NCBI GenBank assembly: GCA_032718565.1
Contig: JAVGVS010000393.1
Coordinates: 228,470 to 292,469, forward strand
Direction of reading: 5' to 3'
Length of the DNA stretch: 64,000 nucleotides
DNA from: Distichodus sexfasciatus
Lineage: Eukaryota; Chordata; Actinopteri; Characiformes; Distichodontidae
This document shows, piece by piece, positions 61,681 through 64,000 of this stretch (within the stretch, counting starts at the first letter, position 1; the number at the start of each line of letters is the position of its first letter). The notes beneath the pieces were generated by a model that saw only the letters and a list, made by a program, of their open reading frames with translations, made no database searches and had not been told where the DNA came from. A program made the translations under genes and the position numbers.

Positions 61681-62726
61681 CCTAGTAGAATCTTTACCAT
61701 TTAATAACTTGTATTATCTTTACTTTAATGATTTTAGTTGGTGCTTACCTTTGAGATATACATAATTTTACTTTTTAATACTTATACTTAATTTAATTTG
61801 TTTATATTTCTACATCCAGCACCTGTAGATGTCAGTGTCCCTGCTACATATTCATTTCATTGTTTGTACAGACTTTCACAAACAATGTCATCTCTCAAAG
61901 TCATCTCTCAGAATTCCAGAATCAGGATATTTATTGTGCCTCAGCATGCTTGTGGTTTTTTTAGGCTCTAAATAAACCATAAATAATAAACTCACCCTTA
62001 TACCCAAGGGAAAGACCATGGTGATCCCACAACACTCGATAAGATGTTTCGTTAAACATTCCATGCGGGATCAATCCAAACGTCAGTGATAAACAGTGAA
62101 TCTCAGGTACATTCTAGCAGAATTATGAAAAAGATTGTCAGCCATTTGCTCACTAAGAATTACTAGTACTTTACTCTAATAATTACTAACTAGAAATAAC
62201 CAGAAATGTTCTTTAACTTAGAGGGGAAATACTCAGAATATTAAGAGGAATTTTTGCAGAACGTCATGTCCAAAATGTTTTTAAATATTGTTTTCCACTC
62301 AAAATAGTAAACACAACTGAAAGAGATGGACGTTTTCAAAAGATCTCCTTAATAATTCAGAACGCAGCATTATAGAGCTGGAAGGAGGTGGGGTGTCTGG
62401 ACAGCATGTCTGACATACCAATTGTTATTCCGCCTGCTCCATAATTTAATAAGGCATAAACCAAATGGATGAGCTGCAATAAAGCGGGTATTTACTTTCC
62501 CAACTACAACAACTACAACGCTGTAATCCAATACAGCAGAGCGCTGGAATTTTAAGAGTTGATCTAGGCCAGTGGCAGGACCTCCTTCCTGTGGCTTGAT
62601 GACTTACAACACAGTGAGTCGCTGAGGATACAACAGTCTGATTTTTACACCGCTCAGTGTACGTTTTGGTGAAATTATTATTTTTTGCAATTTTCTAATT
62701 CAACAAAAATGAACCATTATGGTGAT
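61681..62726. other. No recognised feature
   Basis: AT-rich intergenic sequence; no shared repeat and no exon supported. Confidence 0.42.
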
Positions 62727-62860
62727 GCTCTTTGTTCCCTGTTTCTTGTTGCACTGTGGAAACTGGAGCCATGTCGTCTCGTCTCTGTATAGCTGTACAG
62801 TATATAGCAGAGATAACAATAAAGTTTACTTTGACTTTGACTTTTTGACTTTGACTCAAA
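62727..62860 (+). mobile_element. 5'-truncated Rex1-like LINE, 3' end only
   Basis: GTTCCCTGTTTCTTGTTGCA, GGAGCCATGTCGTCTCGTCT, GTATATAGCAGAGATAACAA, TAAAGTTTACTTTGACTTTG and a tail of GACTTT repeats. About 130 bases of the 3' UTR. Confidence 0.87.
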
Positions 62861-63073
62861 GAGCTTTAGTTGACTAAATAAAATATTTTATTATTTTTAA
62901 CAGAAAAAATACTGAATGTCCTCACTCTTTGATAAGAAAAATGCTGACTGACACAAGCCATTTTCTAGAGTCAACCTTGAGTATGACTACAAACTTTATA
63001 AGGTTTGATGGCAATTTCAAAGTTCAGTTTGTCTCTGTGGACCAGTGTTTAAACGGCACTGGAGAACTGATCA
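62861..63073. other. No recognised feature
   Basis: AT-rich sequence without recognised elements. Confidence 0.4.
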
Positions 63074-63192
63074 TTCATTATCCGAACCGCTAAATGCCTA
63101 TTCGGGTCACGGGGACCGGAGTCTATCCCGAGAACTACAGGCACAAGGCAGGGACCCAACCTGGGCAGGCACCAACATACCGCAGGGCATCA
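63074..63192 (-). mobile_element. SINE-C 3' fragment
   Basis: The minus strand reads TATGTTGGTGCCTGCCCAGG, GGTCCCTGCCTTGTGCCTGT, TCCGGTCCCCGTGACCCG. Head and middle are absent. Confidence 0.75.
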
Positions 63193-64000
63193 TATGCTGG
63201 ACATGCATGCCTTGTATTGTTTTCTTTTACAGAAGGCTTACAGCTATTTATTTGATGTACATGTATTTGACACAAATTTTTATTCATCTATTGATTTTTT
63301 ACTTTGTTGCCTTAATTTCATAAGAAATATTTTGTCTTTTGGACATGTGTATGTGTATGAATAGGTGTAGCATTACTCAAATTTAGTAATATGGGTGTCA
63401 GTGGAAGATGCATGTGAATGTATGAATGGAAAAAAGCTTGCAGGATATTTAACGCGCTGCATTCTAAACGCAAAGTTTAAGTGGCGGGCCACATTCAGTC
63501 CGCTGTTAGTCTTCCTTCTCCTTTTCGCTGTCATCAGTGAGACAGAGAGCTGGTTTGTTTGTTTACACTGTCACTGCGCTGAGGAAATAGGGTTATTGTG
63601 TGTGGAGTAGTATGATTTCCCTCGGTCCGCCACGGTCACTTCACACCTAAAGATCACCGTGTCACTCAAAACCCTGGCAACTAGAGTGCATATCTATTTG
63701 ATTTCGAAATGATGGAAAGAAACACACAGATGTAGTCACAGACCGGACAGGGAGGAATCTGATGATTGTTGGTGGTGCTGCAGTGTTAGGGAGTGACTAC
63801 ATATTTTAGTATTTTTCAGTAGCTTATCATTAGCTAACTGACTTTCTAAATGCTGTTGCTTGAAAAGTAACTCCTTCATTACTTTTACAAATAGCAATGT
63901 ATTGTGACAAAACGCTACATCATTATAATTTTTTCTCTTTACTAAGATGGGTATTTTTAACTGCCAACTTAATTGGCAGAAGTGGTATCTGATAGGCTAT
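63193..64000. other. No gene recognised
   Basis: Mixed AT-rich sequence to the window edge. A 71-codon frame at 63395-63610 shows a hydrophobic stretch but nothing that identifies it. Not called. Confidence 0.42.

Noticed and set aside
63395..63610. 71-codon frame with a hydrophobic segment
   Set aside because: Hydrophobic run only; no signal peptide logic, no homologue recognised and no splice evidence.
22111..64000. Exons of rspo3 or trmt11, the usual cenpw neighbours
   Set aside because: Looked for furin-like cysteine patterns and methyltransferase motifs in the listed frames and by eye; none found. Short exons could still have been missed.
1..64000. LTR retrotransposon or endogenous retrovirus
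   Set aside because: No paired long terminal repeats, primer-binding site, or gag/protease/integrase motifs were seen; the only reverse transcriptase is the LINE's.

Overview
The window is vertebrate nuclear DNA, almost certainly from a teleost fish. It has long intergenic and intronic stretches, GT/CT microsatellites, no compact operon-like coding, and a very dense load of fish-type transposable elements: Rex1-like LINE, Tc1 derivatives, hAT elements, tRNA-derived SINEs and palindromic MITEs. Sequence alone does not fix the species; the SINE mix would fit many ray-finned fishes.

Only one host gene could be supported. It is a three-exon gene on the + strand for a 75-residue histone-fold protein, read as centromere protein W (cenpw): exons 9454-9540, 19864-19977 and 21687-21713, all phase 0 with good splice sites. 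Every exon is too short to stand out as an open frame. Intron 1 is 10.3 kb and intron 2 is 1.7 kb, and both are filled with mobile elements. A putative poly(A) signal lies at 22086. In other vertebrates cenpw sits between trmt11 and rspo3. No exon of either was recognised here, so most of 22-64 kb is probably intergenic.

Layout. 1-9.3 kb: a Tc1 remnant cut by the window edge with a SINE inside it, more SINEs, a palindromic element, a fold-back Tc1 (6664-7198), and two non-repetitive blocks that may be regulatory. 9.3-22.1 kb: cenpw and the repeats in its introns. 22-34 kb: paired MITE families in opposite orientation and elements inside elements. 34.4-38.0 kb: an almost intact 3.66 kb LINE, endonuclease plus reverse transcriptase, broken by one frameshift and inserted inside a SINE with a target duplication. 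38-58 kb: several hAT-type elements with clear 8-bp duplications, three copies of a GTGAC-ended MITE with 4-bp ATWT duplications, and a three-level nest (SINE, then Tc1, then GTGAC palindrome) at 56.2-57.3 kb whose empty site is preserved at the start of the window. 58.3-59.7 kb: an internally deleted hAT with transposase remnants. 59.7-64 kb: mostly unassigned sequence with SINE pieces and a LINE tail.

For brevity three SINE groups are used. SINE-A has a tRNA-like head (TGGTCTAGTGGTTAGGA) and the tail GGATAAGAGCGTCTGCTAAATG-type. SINE-B carries ACTGAGGTGCTCATGAGCAA and ends in TCACAATGACAAATAATCAC. SINE-C carries GCCGCCTCACAGCAAGAAGG and ends in GTTGGCGCCTGCCCAGGG plus GAATGAAT repeats. These labels are local; no database was consulted.
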